Positions 1-8,596 are shown, numbered from the stretch's first letter. The stretch: DNA of 64,000 bases from Bog-473 sp963788125 (GCA_963788125.1 CAWBFN010000002.1:682001-746000); one strand, 5' to 3'. Notes: a model not told the origin generated them from the sequence alone. Program-made: numbers and translations.

Positions 1-1
1 C

Positions 2-214
2 GACATCTTTCGCCAAGAAGCTGCACTCTCCCACGCTGAGTTGTGGCTGCGCTATTTCGAACTGGGTGGCATGAGCACCGGATTCGGTTTGCAGGCATTC
101 CTACACGGAGTACTCGCACCGAGTGATCATGACCACGATGTCATCGCCCAGGCCCTTAACGAGCGCTTCGTCGAGCTTGGCGGTAATCATCCCGTCCCCT
201 ACGCGGCGGGATGA
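2..214 (+). CDS. Hypothetical protein, C-terminal part (5' end outside window)
   Basis: An open frame enters from the left edge and ends at TGA 212-214, giving 70 visible residues. It contains HAELWLRYFELGG and ends NHPVPYAAG. The composition is that of a folded soluble protein, with aromatic and acidic residues, no signal peptide and no membrane segment. I do not recognise a named family; small proteins of this look occur beside signalling genes in actinobacteria, but that is recollection, not proof. The next gene is 60 bp away on the same strand. Confidence 0.55.
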   Translation, partial: DIFRQEAALSHAELWLRYFELGGMSTGFGLQAFLHGVLAPSDHDHDVIAQALNERFVELGGNHPVPYAAG

Positions 215-274
215 TCGATGGGAGACAAGGAACGCTCAAACGCATTCGTAGACCGAAAATAGGCGGATTGCTCA

Positions 275-1813
275 ATGGCCACTTCTGATCCCGCGACGAG
301 CGTGCAGGACACAATGGACTTTCTGGGCGCAATTATCGACTCGTCAGACGACGCGATCATCAGCAAGCGTCTGGATGGCGTAATCACGAGTTGGAATTCC
401 GGCGCGCACCTCATATACGGATACGGACCAAACGAGATCCTCGGCAAGAACATATCCCTGATCGTCCCGACCGACCAGCGCGAAGAGCTTTCGGAAGTCT
501 TGACCCGGATCGGGATGGGGGAACGCGTCGAACACCACGAGACTAAACGGGTACATAAAGACGGCACCATTCTTGACATCTCGATCACGGTTTCGCCTAT
601 TTACGACACAACAGGACAAATTGTCGGAGCGTCGGCCATCGGTCATGACATCACGTATCGAAGGTCCCTTGAGCGCGAACAAAAACGGCTCGAGGACCGA
701 CTGCACCAGGTCGAACGTCTGGAGGCCTTGGGAAAACTGGCAGGTGGAATCGCCCATGACTTCAACAACATCCTTGGAGTGATTCTCAACTACAGCATCC
801 TCGTCGGAAAACAAGTCACCGAACGTCAAGCAGTGGCAGACCTTGGGGAGATACGTGCCGCCGTTGAACGAGGGACAGGGCTCACCCGCCAATTATTGAC
901 CTTTGCACGAAGTGACGATACGGCTCCCGAGCCTCTTGACGTCAATGGCGTGGCACGCTCGATCGCGTCGATGGTGGCGCGGACGTTGGGTGCAAATATC
1001 GACCTGCGCCTCGACCTTGCGGAAGATCCCCTCGTCACGAGGATCGATCGCCACCAGCTCGAACAGATCGTCTTGAACCTCGTCATCAACGCGCGCGACG
1101 CTATGCCCGACGGCGGAAAACTGAGCATCAGAACAGCGGCAGCGGAATTCGATGCGTCTGGGGATGACGATGTAGTGTCTGCTCGTACAGAGGTGGCATT
1201 GCAGGTCATTGACACCGGACACGGAATGCCGCCTGACGTTGTGGCGCGAGCTTTCGACCCATTCTTTACAACCAAGCCACGTGGTCAAGGAACTGGTCTC
1301 GGGCTCGCTACGGTCTATGGCATTGTCCATCGATGCCTAGGCGACGTTGTGATTGACACATCCGAAGGCTCTGGCACAACTGTCACCGTGACGCTTCCGG
1401 GCAGTAACGAATTGCCCGCAATGGATGTCGGTTCCAAAAAGAAATTGGCTGGCGGAACCGAACGCATTCTGCTGGTCGAAGACGAGTTGGCCTTGCGTGC
1501 TCCGACTGAACGCATCCTGGCCGAGTGGGGCTATGACGTCGTGGTCGCAAGCAACGGCATCGAGGCGCTGGAACTCTTCGGACATGAGTTGGGAAGATTC
1601 GACCTCGTGTTGACCGATGTAGATATGCCGCAAATGCGAGGTGATCAGCTCGCGGAGAGACTGGCTGAACTTGATAGGGGCACGAAGGTTATGTTCATGA
1701 CCGGGTACAACGCCGGTGATCCCCCAGGTCGCGGACGAGTTTTGCCGAAACCGATAGACGAGTCCGAACTGCTGTTTGCGCTCCGGGAAGTATTCGATAG
1801 TTGGACCAATTGA
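275..1813 (+). CDS. Hybrid PAS sensor histidine kinase with C-terminal receiver domain
   Basis: This is a 512-residue soluble hybrid kinase. A PAS domain spans about residues 14-130. The dimerisation and phosphoacceptor helix has GGIAHDFNN with His161. The HATPase_c domain shows an N box (NLVINARDAM, Asn272), DTGHGM at 313 and a GTGLGLATVYG lid. A receiver domain follows from about 397, with the acidic pair Glu402-Asp403 and phosphoacceptor Asp448 in LVLTDVDMP. There is no membrane segment, so the signal is probably cytoplasmic. The AHDFNN H-box is typical of HWE/HisKA kinases whose receiver acts within the same chain or through a separate regulator; no HPt domain is seen here. ATG 275 has a weak AGGCGG ahead. 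It probably works with the kinase at 2224 and the regulator at 3941. Confidence 0.9.
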   Translation: MATSDPATSVQDTMDFLGAIIDSSDDAIISKRLDGVITSWNSGAHLIYGYGPNEILGKNISLIVPTDQREELSEVLTRIGMGERVEHHETKRVHKDGTILDISITVSPIYDTTGQIVGASAIGHDITYRRSLEREQKRLEDRLHQVERLEALGKLAGGIAHDFNNILGVILNYSILVGKQVTERQAVADLGEIRAAVERGTGLTRQLLTFARSDDTAPEPLDVNGVARSIASMVARTLGANIDLRLDLAEDPLVTRIDRHQLEQIVLNLVINARDAMPDGGKLSIRTAAAEFDASGDDDVVSARTEVALQVIDTGHGMPPDVVARAFDPFFTTKPRGQGTGLGLATVYGIVHRCLGDVVIDTSEGSGTTVTVTLPGSNELPAMDVGSKKKLAGGTERILLVEDELALRAPTERILAEWGYDVVVASNGIEALELFGHELGRFDLVLTDVDMPQMRGDQLAERLAELDRGTKVMFMTGYNAGDPPGRGRVLPKPIDESELLFALREVFDSWTN

Positions 1814-2223
1814 AGCCTTTCGCAGCCGGACGAACGTCGTTGAGGGGGTTTCTGTGCATTTCCGTTACTCATGAGTTTTCGCCCGTCGCATTCCTTCGGT
1901 ATCGGTGCCCCACCTGGGGGGGCGATGCGAACGATCCCCGGATTTGGGCGTGTGTTGTGTCTATGGCGTCGTCCGAGTGGGAACGATGACCCACAATCGT
2001 GGTATGCGCAATGCTTGGCGTCGAAGTTCGACGGCATTCTCAGTAACGCTGAGAGGATTGGCGCCATGCAGCCTGTATTTGCGCCTAGAGTAACTCAAGT
2101 CTCTCATGGTGGACTCAGGGCGTTGAATGTGTCCTTTTGCCGGAGCGCGGCGGAGCGCGAGTTGGCGTATCCGACACCTGCCCAATCCCGAATAGGCGTC
2201 CGGACTCGGCGCTTTGATGCGAG
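1814..2223. other. 410 bp non-coding gap between two hybrid kinases
   Basis: No convincing gene is visible here. The short frames in this stretch have no domain character and no ribosome binding site. It holds a perfect 6-bp dyad, TCTCAG-TAACG-CTGAGA at 2038-2054, and a G/C run around 1905-1925 that could fold. The second kinase may therefore have its own promoter. Confidence 0.5.
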
Positions 2224-3948
2224 GTGGGTGTGACTCAACTCGCTGACAGTACCTTGATTGCGCTTCTCAATGGAGCACCCGACGCATTGCTCGTCATCGA
2301 TGAGGCTGGCTTGATCGCACTGGTAAACGCGCAAGCCGAGCAACTATTCGGCTATTGCTCTGAAGAACTCATCGGAAGACCCGTCGCACTGCTTCTTCCT
2401 ATTGCGGATCCGAGAGTGACCTCGCATGCCACGGGCTTGCAGTCGGTAGGTCGAAGGCGCGACGGTAGCGAATTCCTGACTGAGATCTCAGTATCGACTC
2501 TTTCGACCGATACCGGTCGCTTGATTACCGCGGCCGTGCGTGACGCCACGGATCGGGTCGAGGTGGAAGCAGGACTTGTTCGTATCAATGAGGAGGCTGA
2601 ACGTGTGCGCCTCGAGGCCGAAGCGGACCGCATCACGGCCGAGGGCGAAAAAACAGTAGCCGAAGGCGTGCGGCTCGAGGCCGAAGCGGACCGCATCACG
2701 GCCGAGGACGAAAAAACAGTAGCCGAAGGTGTGCGCCTCGAAACAGCTGCTGACCACGAGCGCCTCGAGGCGCAGCTTCACCAATCGCAGCGTATGGAAA
2801 GCCTGGGCCAACTCGCTGGAGGCGTTGCGCACGACTTCAACAATCTCTTGGGCGTTATTTTGAACTACGCGGCGTTCGTTGCCGAGGAGTTGACCACTGC
2901 TGCTGCGACTCCAACTGGTACGCAATGGGAGGGACCGCTCAAGGACGTCAAACAGATCCAATTGGCAGCTGAGCGTGGTGCCCTCCTAATTCGCCAGCTT
3001 CTCTCGTTCGCTCGCCGAGAGGTGGTGCAGCCCCGTGCCCTAAGTCTCAACAGTGCAATTACTCGCATGGAGGAGATACTGCGCCGATCGATCGGCGAGC
3101 AGATCGAATTGGTTATCAGCCTCGCAGCCGACCTGCCATTGGTCCTGGCCGATCCAGGCCAAATCGAGCAGATCCTTCTTAATCTGGCCATCAATGCTCG
3201 CGATGCGATGCCGACAGGGGGAATCCTCTCGATCGACACGGGGGTGAGAGAGATAATGGAGAACGAAGGTTCCGCCGCCGGTATTCCGACTGGGTCGTAT
3301 GTCTGTTTCCGGGTCGGCGATACCGGCGTGGGGATGTCTGCAGAGGTCCGTGATCGCGCGCTCGAGCCTTTCTTTACGACCAAGCCCAGAGGTGAGGGCT
3401 CGGGCCTCGGACTCGCCACCGTATACGGGATCATTTCGCAGTCTGGCGGGTATACGAGAATCTATTCCGATGAAGGTGTCGGAACCTCGATCACCATTCT
3501 TCTCCCTGCTGTCGAACACGACGCCATGCGCGACGAAATCGATGGACCTGTGGACCACCTCAAGCCACTAGTGGGAACAGAAACGATCCTCACAGCCGAT
3601 GACGAGGAAGCGCAACGCGAAGTGACGCAAAGGATACTGACGCGCAATGGTTACACCGTCCTCGTCGCGTCCAGCGGTGCACAAGCGATTGAACTAGCAA
3701 CGTCGCACGTTGGACCTATCGACCTCCTTCTGACCGACGTGATTATGCCTGCGATGCAAGGACCGACTGTCGCTAAAGAGGTGAGAAAGCTCCGACCTGA
3801 CGTTCGAGTGCTTTTCATGTCCGGTCACGCTCAAACGGTCCTGGAAGCGGAAGCTCAATTTGCAACGAAGTTCCTGTTGGTGGAGAAGCCTTTTGACGAG
3901 GCCAAACTGCTCCAGAACGTACGCAAGGTTCTCGACGGCAATGAGTGA
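2224..3948 (+). CDS. Hybrid PAS sensor histidine kinase with repeat-expanded linker and receiver domain
   Basis: A 574-residue soluble paralogue of the kinase at 275. The PAS domain covers about residues 8-115. A highly charged helical linker (118-190) contains two perfect-length 21-residue repeats starting VRLEAEADRI, plus the start of a third. The H-box is GGVAHDFNN with His203. The HATPase has NLAINARDAM, DTGVGM and GSGLGLATVYG. The receiver from about 453 carries the Asp459-Asp460 pair and phosphoacceptor Asp505 in LLLTDVIMP. The start shown is GTG 2224; GTG 2230 is an equal alternative. Its 3' end overlaps the response-regulator gene by 8 bp, suggesting translational coupling and a shared pathway. 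Confidence 0.9.
   Translation: MGVTQLADSTLIALLNGAPDALLVIDEAGLIALVNAQAEQLFGYCSEELIGRPVALLLPIADPRVTSHATGLQSVGRRRDGSEFLTEISVSTLSTDTGRLITAAVRDATDRVEVEAGLVRINEEAERVRLEAEADRITAEGEKTVAEGVRLEAEADRITAEDEKTVAEGVRLETAADHERLEAQLHQSQRMESLGQLAGGVAHDFNNLLGVILNYAAFVAEELTTAAATPTGTQWEGPLKDVKQIQLAAERGALLIRQLLSFARREVVQPRALSLNSAITRMEEILRRSIGEQIELVISLAADLPLVLADPGQIEQILLNLAINARDAMPTGGILSIDTGVREIMENEGSAAGIPTGSYVCFRVGDTGVGMSAEVRDRALEPFFTTKPRGEGSGLGLATVYGIISQSGGYTRIYSDEGVGTSITILLPAVEHDAMRDEIDGPVDHLKPLVGTETILTADDEEAQREVTQRILTRNGYTVLVASSGAQAIELATSHVGPIDLLLTDVIMPAMQGPTVAKEVRKLRPDVRVLFMSGHAQTVLEAEAQFATKFLLVEKPFDEAKLLQNVRKVLDGNE
2605..2742 (+). repeat. 63-bp in-frame tandem repeat (2.2 copies) in kinase linker
   Basis: Copy 1 is 2605-2667, copy 2 is 2668-2730, and the first 12 bp recur at 2731-2742. 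The copies differ at only a few bases. Each encodes 21 residues, exactly three coiled-coil heptads, inside the signalling helix between PAS and the dimerisation domain. Confidence 0.9.
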
Positions 3949-4651
3949 GGATGAAGCTGTCGGAACGCGCGTGATCCGTGTTGCAATCGTCGACGATCAC
4001 CCCGTCACATCCGAGGGACTCTCCCGGATTCTCGCGGCCGAATCGGACATTGAGCTCACGGGAGTAGCCTCGACCGTCGCCGAAGCGCTGGCCTTGGTCG
4101 AGCACTATCGGCCCCATGTCGTGCTGATGGACTATCTGTTGCCAGACGGCGATGGAGTGGAAGCCACCAAGAAGATCCTCAAGAGCTGGCCCGATACCAA
4201 AATCCTCCTAATGACCGGAAGCGACGTGCCCGACGTCCACATTCTGGCCTTTGCCGCAGGGTGCGTGGGTTTTCTCGCCAAGAATCGCCCTTGGGGCGAA
4301 GTTGTGGGTGCCGTACGCGCGGCATCGAGAGGTCAGTCGGTGGTGCGAGCAGACGAACTCAGCGATCTGCTGGCACACCTCAGCCACACAACCAACGGCC
4401 GGGGCCAGTGGCTCACCACCAGAGAGATCGACGTACTGCGATTGCTTGCCCTCGGACGGACGACGCCCGACATCGCTGCCGAGCTCTTCGTCTCTGCTCA
4501 CACCGTGCGCAATCACATAAGCAGCATCCTCTCCAAGCTCGGTGCGCACTCAAAGCTCGAGGCCGTAGCAGTGGCAGCCCGAGACGGTGTCATTTCGTTG
4601 GAACGAATGCGCCATGAGGATGGAATCGCGAGCGCCCCAACCACAGCATGA
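3941..4651 (+). CDS. NarL/FixJ-type response regulator
   Basis: A 236-residue regulator with an N-terminal receiver (Asp18-Asp19 pair, phosphoacceptor Asp64 in VLMDYLLPDGDG, Lys in the conserved C-terminal position near GFLAKN) and a C-terminal LuxR-type helix-turn-helix (LTTREIDVLRLLALG ... SAHTVRNHISSILSKL). ATG 3941 was chosen because it gives a normal NarL N-terminus and overlaps the kinase stop codon by 8 bp. The frame stays open further upstream but encodes nothing receiver-like. It is probably the DNA-binding output of one or both hybrid kinases; its targets cannot be read from the sequence. Confidence 0.92.
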   Translation: MSEDEAVGTRVIRVAIVDDHPVTSEGLSRILAAESDIELTGVASTVAEALALVEHYRPHVVLMDYLLPDGDGVEATKKILKSWPDTKILLMTGSDVPDVHILAFAAGCVGFLAKNRPWGEVVGAVRAASRGQSVVRADELSDLLAHLSHTTNGRGQWLTTREIDVLRLLALGRTTPDIAAELFVSAHTVRNHISSILSKLGAHSKLEAVAVAARDGVISLERMRHEDGIASAPTTA

Positions 4652-4746
4652 AGTTCCACAGACCGCCGCCCTAAGATGTAGTCTGCGTAGCCGTTCGTCA
4701 GCCCTCGTGGCGGCGGGATGAAGCGGGATGAATCCGCCGGAGCGGG

Positions 4747-6255
4747 TTATGCCGGGCTTCCGTAGAAGGTGGCATCTCCGAAACTAAAGATGCCGCCGTC
4801 TGCCGCCACCAACCAGTAGCCGCCCCCGTCGGGGGTGGCAGCCATCCCATGGATGGGCTGGTTGAGGCGAAGGCCCCCGGTCGAGCCAACGAAGGAAGCA
4901 TCGAAACTGAAGATGCCGCCGTCCGCCGCCACCAACCGGTAGCCGCCCGTCGCCGGGTCCACCGACATGCCGACGATGGGCTGGTTGAGGTGCATGCCCC
5001 CGGTCGAGCCTAAGAAGGGGGCATTGAAACTGAAGATGCCGCCGTCTGCCGCCACCAACCGGTAGCCGCCCGTCGCCGGGTCCACCGACATGCCGACAAT
5101 GGGCTGGTTGAGGCGCAGTGCCCCGGTGCTGCCGTAGAATTTCGCATCGCCGAAACTGAAGATGCCGCCGTCCGCCGCCACCAACCAGTAGCCGCCACCA
5201 TCGGGGGTGGAGGTCATGCCGACAATGGGCCGGTTGAGGCGCAGTGCCCCGGTGCTGCCGTAGAATTTCGCATCGCCGAAACTGAAGATACCGCCGTCCG
5301 CCGCCACCAACCAGTAGCCGCCACCATCGGGGGTAGCCGCGATAGCGACGATGGGCGAGTTGAGAGACTGGCCGGCCATCGACCCCAGGTTGGCGGCGTT
5401 CCCGAACGCGCTGACCGCACCATCGGATGACGCGGCCCAGTATCCCAGCCCGCTCGGGAGCGCAGCGATGCCGACGACCTTTTGCTGCATGTTGGCGAGC
5501 GTCGAAATCTGACTCCAGCTGAGAGTGACGTCTGAGGGTGGCGCGCCGCAGGTGCTGACCATGATGGCGGCCAACGACCCGGCAGCCCCCGTTGTGCCGT
5601 AGGCGGCACCCATCGACAACGTGGGCGCGGCACCACCGGCACACGGGGAGAATCGGTACAAGACAATGTCTCGGTGCTCCCAGCAGCCCGAGCTCGTAGC
5701 CGACGTGCAGCCGGCATTCGAGGTTGATTCCGCAGACCCTCCCCAGCCGTCGGTATACATCCAGTAGTAGTCAGCCTCGAGCACCGAGGTAGTCCCGCCG
5801 GCCCAGATGGAGGCGCCGCCGCTGAGAGGGGCTCCCCCAGTGAGCGCTGTGGGAAACGATGGGTCGCTGTCGGCGTTGGCTCCTTGGAGGGCATAGGAGT
5901 CGAGCTGCGCTGTCATGTACTGAATGGGAACCAACCCGCGGTCGATGCGTTCTTCGTTGATGACGATGAAGAGCTGTTCGGCGACGGGAAGCGCCTCAAC
6001 TGCTGATTCGTTAACCCCCATGGCACCGACTCCTTCGGTTGCACTGGCCGCGTTAATCGCGGTTAACCAGTCGGCGTTGGTCGGCGCAATGTTGGCCGGC
6101 GGGTTACCCGGAGGGAGTATTCCCGCCGCACCGGCGGAGGCGCTCAAGGTGCCCGCTGCCATGACGCCGAACAGCAACGCGATCACCATCAACGCCGCGG
6201 AGCGACAGCGACGGGTGGCTACTCGAACGGTGGTCTGGATGCGTTTTTTGGTCAT
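4747..6255 (-). CDS. Secreted CAP-like domain protein with six C-terminal ~42-residue repeats
   Basis: A 502-residue exported protein. A basic N-terminus and hydrophobic stretch (about residues 18-42, ending ASAGAAG) form a Sec signal peptide. Residues about 93-205 look like a CAP/SCP domain: VINEERIDRGL followed by a GCWEHRDIVL motif like the conserved GHRxxIL of the family; four Cys follow or flank it. From Val260 to the end there are six repeats of 41-42 residues with the core GGYWLVAADGGIFSFGD, likely beta-propeller-type blades. The same repeat recurs in the L,D-transpeptidase at 32706-34259. The role is probably at the cell envelope. CAP assignment is moderate; the repeats are certain. 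Confidence 0.75.
   Translation of the reverse strand: MTKKRIQTTVRVATRRCRSAALMVIALLFGVMAAGTLSASAGAAGILPPGNPPANIAPTNADWLTAINAASATEGVGAMGVNESAVEALPVAEQLFIVINEERIDRGLVPIQYMTAQLDSYALQGANADSDPSFPTALTGGAPLSGGASIWAGGTTSVLEADYYWMYTDGWGGSAESTSNAGCTSATSSGCWEHRDIVLYRFSPCAGGAAPTLSMGAAYGTTGAAGSLAAIMVSTCGAPPSDVTLSWSQISTLANMQQKVVGIAALPSGLGYWAASSDGAVSAFGNAANLGSMAGQSLNSPIVAIAATPDGGGYWLVAADGGIFSFGDAKFYGSTGALRLNRPIVGMTSTPDGGGYWLVAADGGIFSFGDAKFYGSTGALRLNQPIVGMSVDPATGGYRLVAADGGIFSFNAPFLGSTGGMHLNQPIVGMSVDPATGGYRLVAADGGIFSFDASFVGSTGGLRLNQPIHGMAATPDGGGYWLVAADGGIFSFGDATFYGSPA
4750..5478 (-). repeat. Six tandem 123-126 bp units encoding GGGYWLVA repeats
   Basis: Six in-frame units run to the 3' end of the CAP-like gene. 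Units 2 and 3 are nearly identical at DNA level: CCGTAGAATTTCGCATCGCC recurs at 5132 and 5258 with a 126-bp period. Near-identity suggests recent duplication or gene conversion. Confidence 0.9.
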
Positions 6256-6801
6256 GCACCCAGCGTGAGCGTCGTGACCCCGTAACTCATGATGCGTCCA
6301 CGCTGATGTAGGTGATGCAAATAGACGCTTTTTCCTAGTTCATTTGCATCACCCCATCTGTCCGATCTCGCATGACCCCTGAGATTGTTGCGGAAGTGTT
6401 GGACGAGCGTTGGGCTGGAGTTGGGTTTTGGGTCTTACTATTTTTCCCATTGACGTGGATGTTCGGTTTGGATTTCTCTAGAAAACGGAAGTCCCGAACA
6501 CGCTCGGTGTGAGCAACCCTCCGCGTCAGTAATCGTTCCGCGTGATGCGCGATCGATAAGAGAACTTCTCCCCGCAGCTCCAGACAATGGCTGCTGATCA
6601 TCCCTTGTGGTTGGCAGCGAAAGGCGTCTGGATGCGAATGAGAGAGATCACCCCCACCCCTGAGCGTGACAGCGAGTGCGTACGGATGTCCGCGGCGCGT
6701 CGCTCCCTCGGATCCCCTGTCTTTGCCACCCCCGACCTCGCGGGCGTGCCCAGCGAGGGTATGTGCCAGTCCACTGACGTTCGAACGAAACGGACAATGA
6801 C
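6256..6801. other. 546 bp divergent intergenic region
   Basis: It separates the minus-strand CAP-like gene from the plus-strand secreted gene, so it should hold both promoters. I see no supportable gene in it. Its one clear structure is the 12-bp inverted repeat at 6311-6353. Composition is more AT-rich than surrounding genes, especially 6420-6490. Confidence 0.5.
6311..6353. promoter_or_regulatory. Perfect 12-bp inverted repeat upstream of the CAP-like gene
   Basis: GGTGATGCAAAT at 6311-6322 is the exact reverse complement of ATTTGCATCACC at 6342-6353, with a 19-nt spacer. It lies 56 bp upstream of the CAP-like start codon. It could be a two-site operator or an RNA hairpin in the 5' leader. 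No T-run follows on either strand, which argues against a terminator. Confidence 0.55.
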
Positions 6802-7737
6802 ATGACGACCGCTACGCACTTGACTCACAGGTTCCGCAGGATGACGCAAGGGGGGCTCGTCGTCTCGCTCGTTCTCATCGGAGTGCTGGGCTTCAGCAAG
6901 GTGGCGTCGGCCCACGACGACCTCATTGTCGGTGTTGCGTCGTGCTCCATCCCGCTGGGTAGCGGATATACGGTTTCATGGACGGTTACGAACGATTGGG
7001 ATCAGACCGAAGCGGGAACGGTCGCCTCGGTGACGGGTGGACTGGCCACCCTCGACGCGGCCACCTTCACCATCGCCGCGCAAGACACCGCGTTCAGCGC
7101 CGGCGGGACGTCCCAGCTTGCCACCGTGCCGTACCTGACCGCAGCGCTGACCCAGAAGCTTCCGGCCAGTGCCTCGGGTGTGATCACCTTGAGCACAAAT
7201 ACCACGTGGGCGGACGGGACGAACGTCTCGGATTCGGGGACGGCCGAGCTCTCCGGGCTGCACTGTGGGGCGCCTGGAGCTCCGCTGGCCGTGGTGGCGC
7301 CGACCATTATTTCCCAGTCCATCGCCGGGCACATCTACCTCTGTAACAACGCACATCCCACGACGACCGAAGTGCCCGGCGGGACGCTGGCTTCAACCGG
7401 TCCCCAGACGCTCGGTTCGTCGCCCAACCCCCTCGGAACCACCCCGGTCGCTCCGGGTGGCTACACCATGACGGCAGCGCCCCCTCCGGATTTTGTACTG
7501 GTGGCCTGCATGGGGCCCTCTGCTCCCGCCACCGGCGGTACCACGGCCACTGAGGGCGTCACCGTTCCAAGCGGGGGCAATGGTGTCGGGATCTTCTATG
7601 TGACCAACAGTGCCCCGGCGCTGACGCCCTCTCCTACAACAAAGGCATCGGTGGCGCCGGTTGCAGGGATCGCCACCTCGGGATCCTCCACTGACGAACT
7701 GGTCCCCGCGTCCGAGGCTCCCGCGGTGACGGGCTAA
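6802..7737 (+). CDS. Secreted protein of unknown function
   Basis: A 311-residue protein with a signal peptide: basic start, hydrophobic VVSLVLIGVLGF core, and predicted cleavage near VASAHD at about residue 38. The mature part is rich in Thr, Ser, Ala and Gly with beta-type segments (YTVSWTVTNDW) and four Cys (ASCS, LHCG, YLCN, VACM) that could form disulfides. No LPxTG anchor or C-terminal membrane segment is seen. I do not recognise a family. The stop lies 21 bp before the L,D-transpeptidase gene, so the two are probably co-transcribed and act at the cell wall. Confidence 0.75.
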   Translation: MTTATHLTHRFRRMTQGGLVVSLVLIGVLGFSKVASAHDDLIVGVASCSIPLGSGYTVSWTVTNDWDQTEAGTVASVTGGLATLDAATFTIAAQDTAFSAGGTSQLATVPYLTAALTQKLPASASGVITLSTNTTWADGTNVSDSGTAELSGLHCGAPGAPLAVVAPTIISQSIAGHIYLCNNAHPTTTEVPGGTLASTGPQTLGSSPNPLGTTPVAPGGYTMTAAPPPDFVLVACMGPSAPATGGTTATEGVTVPSGGNGVGIFYVTNSAPALTPSPTTKASVAPVAGIATSGSSTDELVPASEAPAVTG

Positions 7738-7758
7738 CCCGGGCACGGTGGAGATCCG

Positions 7759-8517
7759 GTGAAGCACCAACACGTCAAGGTTGCGGGAGCCGTGTGCATC
7801 GCCGGCGCTCTCGCCCTCACGGTCACGATGGTGCTCGCCGGCTCTCCCAAGAGTTCCGCTTCACCAAGGAGGCACCCAGCCTCCGTACGACGAAGCACGA
7901 AGGTCGTGCACAAAAAAGATCCTTCATCACTGGTCGCCACGTTGACCGAGACGACGCCAGACTTCACCACCCCGGGAGGGGCGCAAACCGGAACCGTGCC
8001 CGAGACGTGGTACGGGGCACCATCGGCGCTGCCTGTCCTCGCGCAGGACGACGGGTACATCGAGGTTCGCCTGGCCCAGCGGCCCAACGGATCGACAGCT
8101 TGGATCCCTTCTGCCGCGGCGACGTTGAGCTCGACGCCGTACAGGATCGTGGTTGACCTGGAGACCGAGCGGGTGATGCTCTACAAGGAAGGTCATCTCT
8201 TGATGAATGCGCCGGCCGGTGTCGGTACGGTGCAAGACCCCACGCCCACCGGGAACTTCTTCGTCGTCCTCTTCGCGAGCCCACCCTCTGCGGCGTGGGG
8301 GCCGTTCGTCATGGTGACGTCTGGTCACTCGAACGCGATCAGCGACTACGAGGAGTCAGGGGATGCCATCATGGCCATTCATGGTCCGCTCGGCGCCGAC
8401 GCCACGATTGGTACGACCGGCGCCCGGATTTCACACGGATGCGTGCGTCTGCACGACGCCGACCTGGCGCAGCTACGGATTGTCCCCGTCGGTTCGCCCG
8501 TGCAGATAACCAACTGA
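7759..8517 (+). CDS. Secreted L,D-transpeptidase (YkuD family)
   Basis: A 252-residue exported cell-wall enzyme expected to form 3-3 peptidoglycan cross-links or attach proteins to the wall. A signal peptide occupies about residues 1-32. Residues 60-120 resemble a bacterial SH3-like wall-binding module (YIEVRLAQRPNGSTAWI). The YkuD domain from about 126 ends with IMAIHGPLG and SHGCVRLHD, giving catalytic Cys228 and its His partners. GTG 7759 is preceded by GGTGGAG at good spacing. Gene order suggests co-expression with the secreted protein just upstream. A second, different L,D-transpeptidase is encoded at 32706-34259. Confidence 0.92.
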   Translation: MKHQHVKVAGAVCIAGALALTVTMVLAGSPKSSASPRRHPASVRRSTKVVHKKDPSSLVATLTETTPDFTTPGGAQTGTVPETWYGAPSALPVLAQDDGYIEVRLAQRPNGSTAWIPSAAATLSSTPYRIVVDLETERVMLYKEGHLLMNAPAGVGTVQDPTPTGNFFVVLFASPPSAAWGPFVMVTSGHSNAISDYEESGDAIMAIHGPLGADATIGTTGARISHGCVRLHDADLAQLRIVPVGSPVQITN

Positions 8518-8573
8518 AGTCGCCCACAACGCGATGTAGGTGGAGTAAGATGCGTGTCGTCTACCCTTCAAGA

Positions 8574-8596
8574 GCGAGGGTCTCGCAGTGACTGCG
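8574..8596 (+). promoter_or_regulatory. Two overlapping, mutually exclusive short dyads
   Basis: GCGAG-GGT-CTCGC at 8574-8586 and CGCAG-TGA-CTGCG at 8584-8596 share three bases, so only one stem can form at a time. They sit between the L,D-transpeptidase stop and the ANTAR-protein start. The three-base loops do not match the hexaloops of known ANTAR target RNAs. A transcription stop signal or an operator is possible. Confidence 0.3.

Noticed and set aside
1871..2233. 120-residue frame between the two hybrid kinases
   Set aside because: No ribosome binding site, no domain, irregular composition, and it runs into the start of the next kinase gene.
4750..5478. Possible CRISPR-like repeat array
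   Set aside because: The units are contiguous, in-frame and protein-coding, without spacers.
6256..6801. Cyclic-di-AMP (ydaO-type) riboswitch ahead of secreted wall-protein genes
   Set aside because: None of the conserved core sequences I know of that class could be found; only the 12-bp inverted repeat stands out.
8574..8596. ANTAR target RNA motif
   Set aside because: Known targets have two hexaloops with fixed A and G positions; the loops here are three bases.
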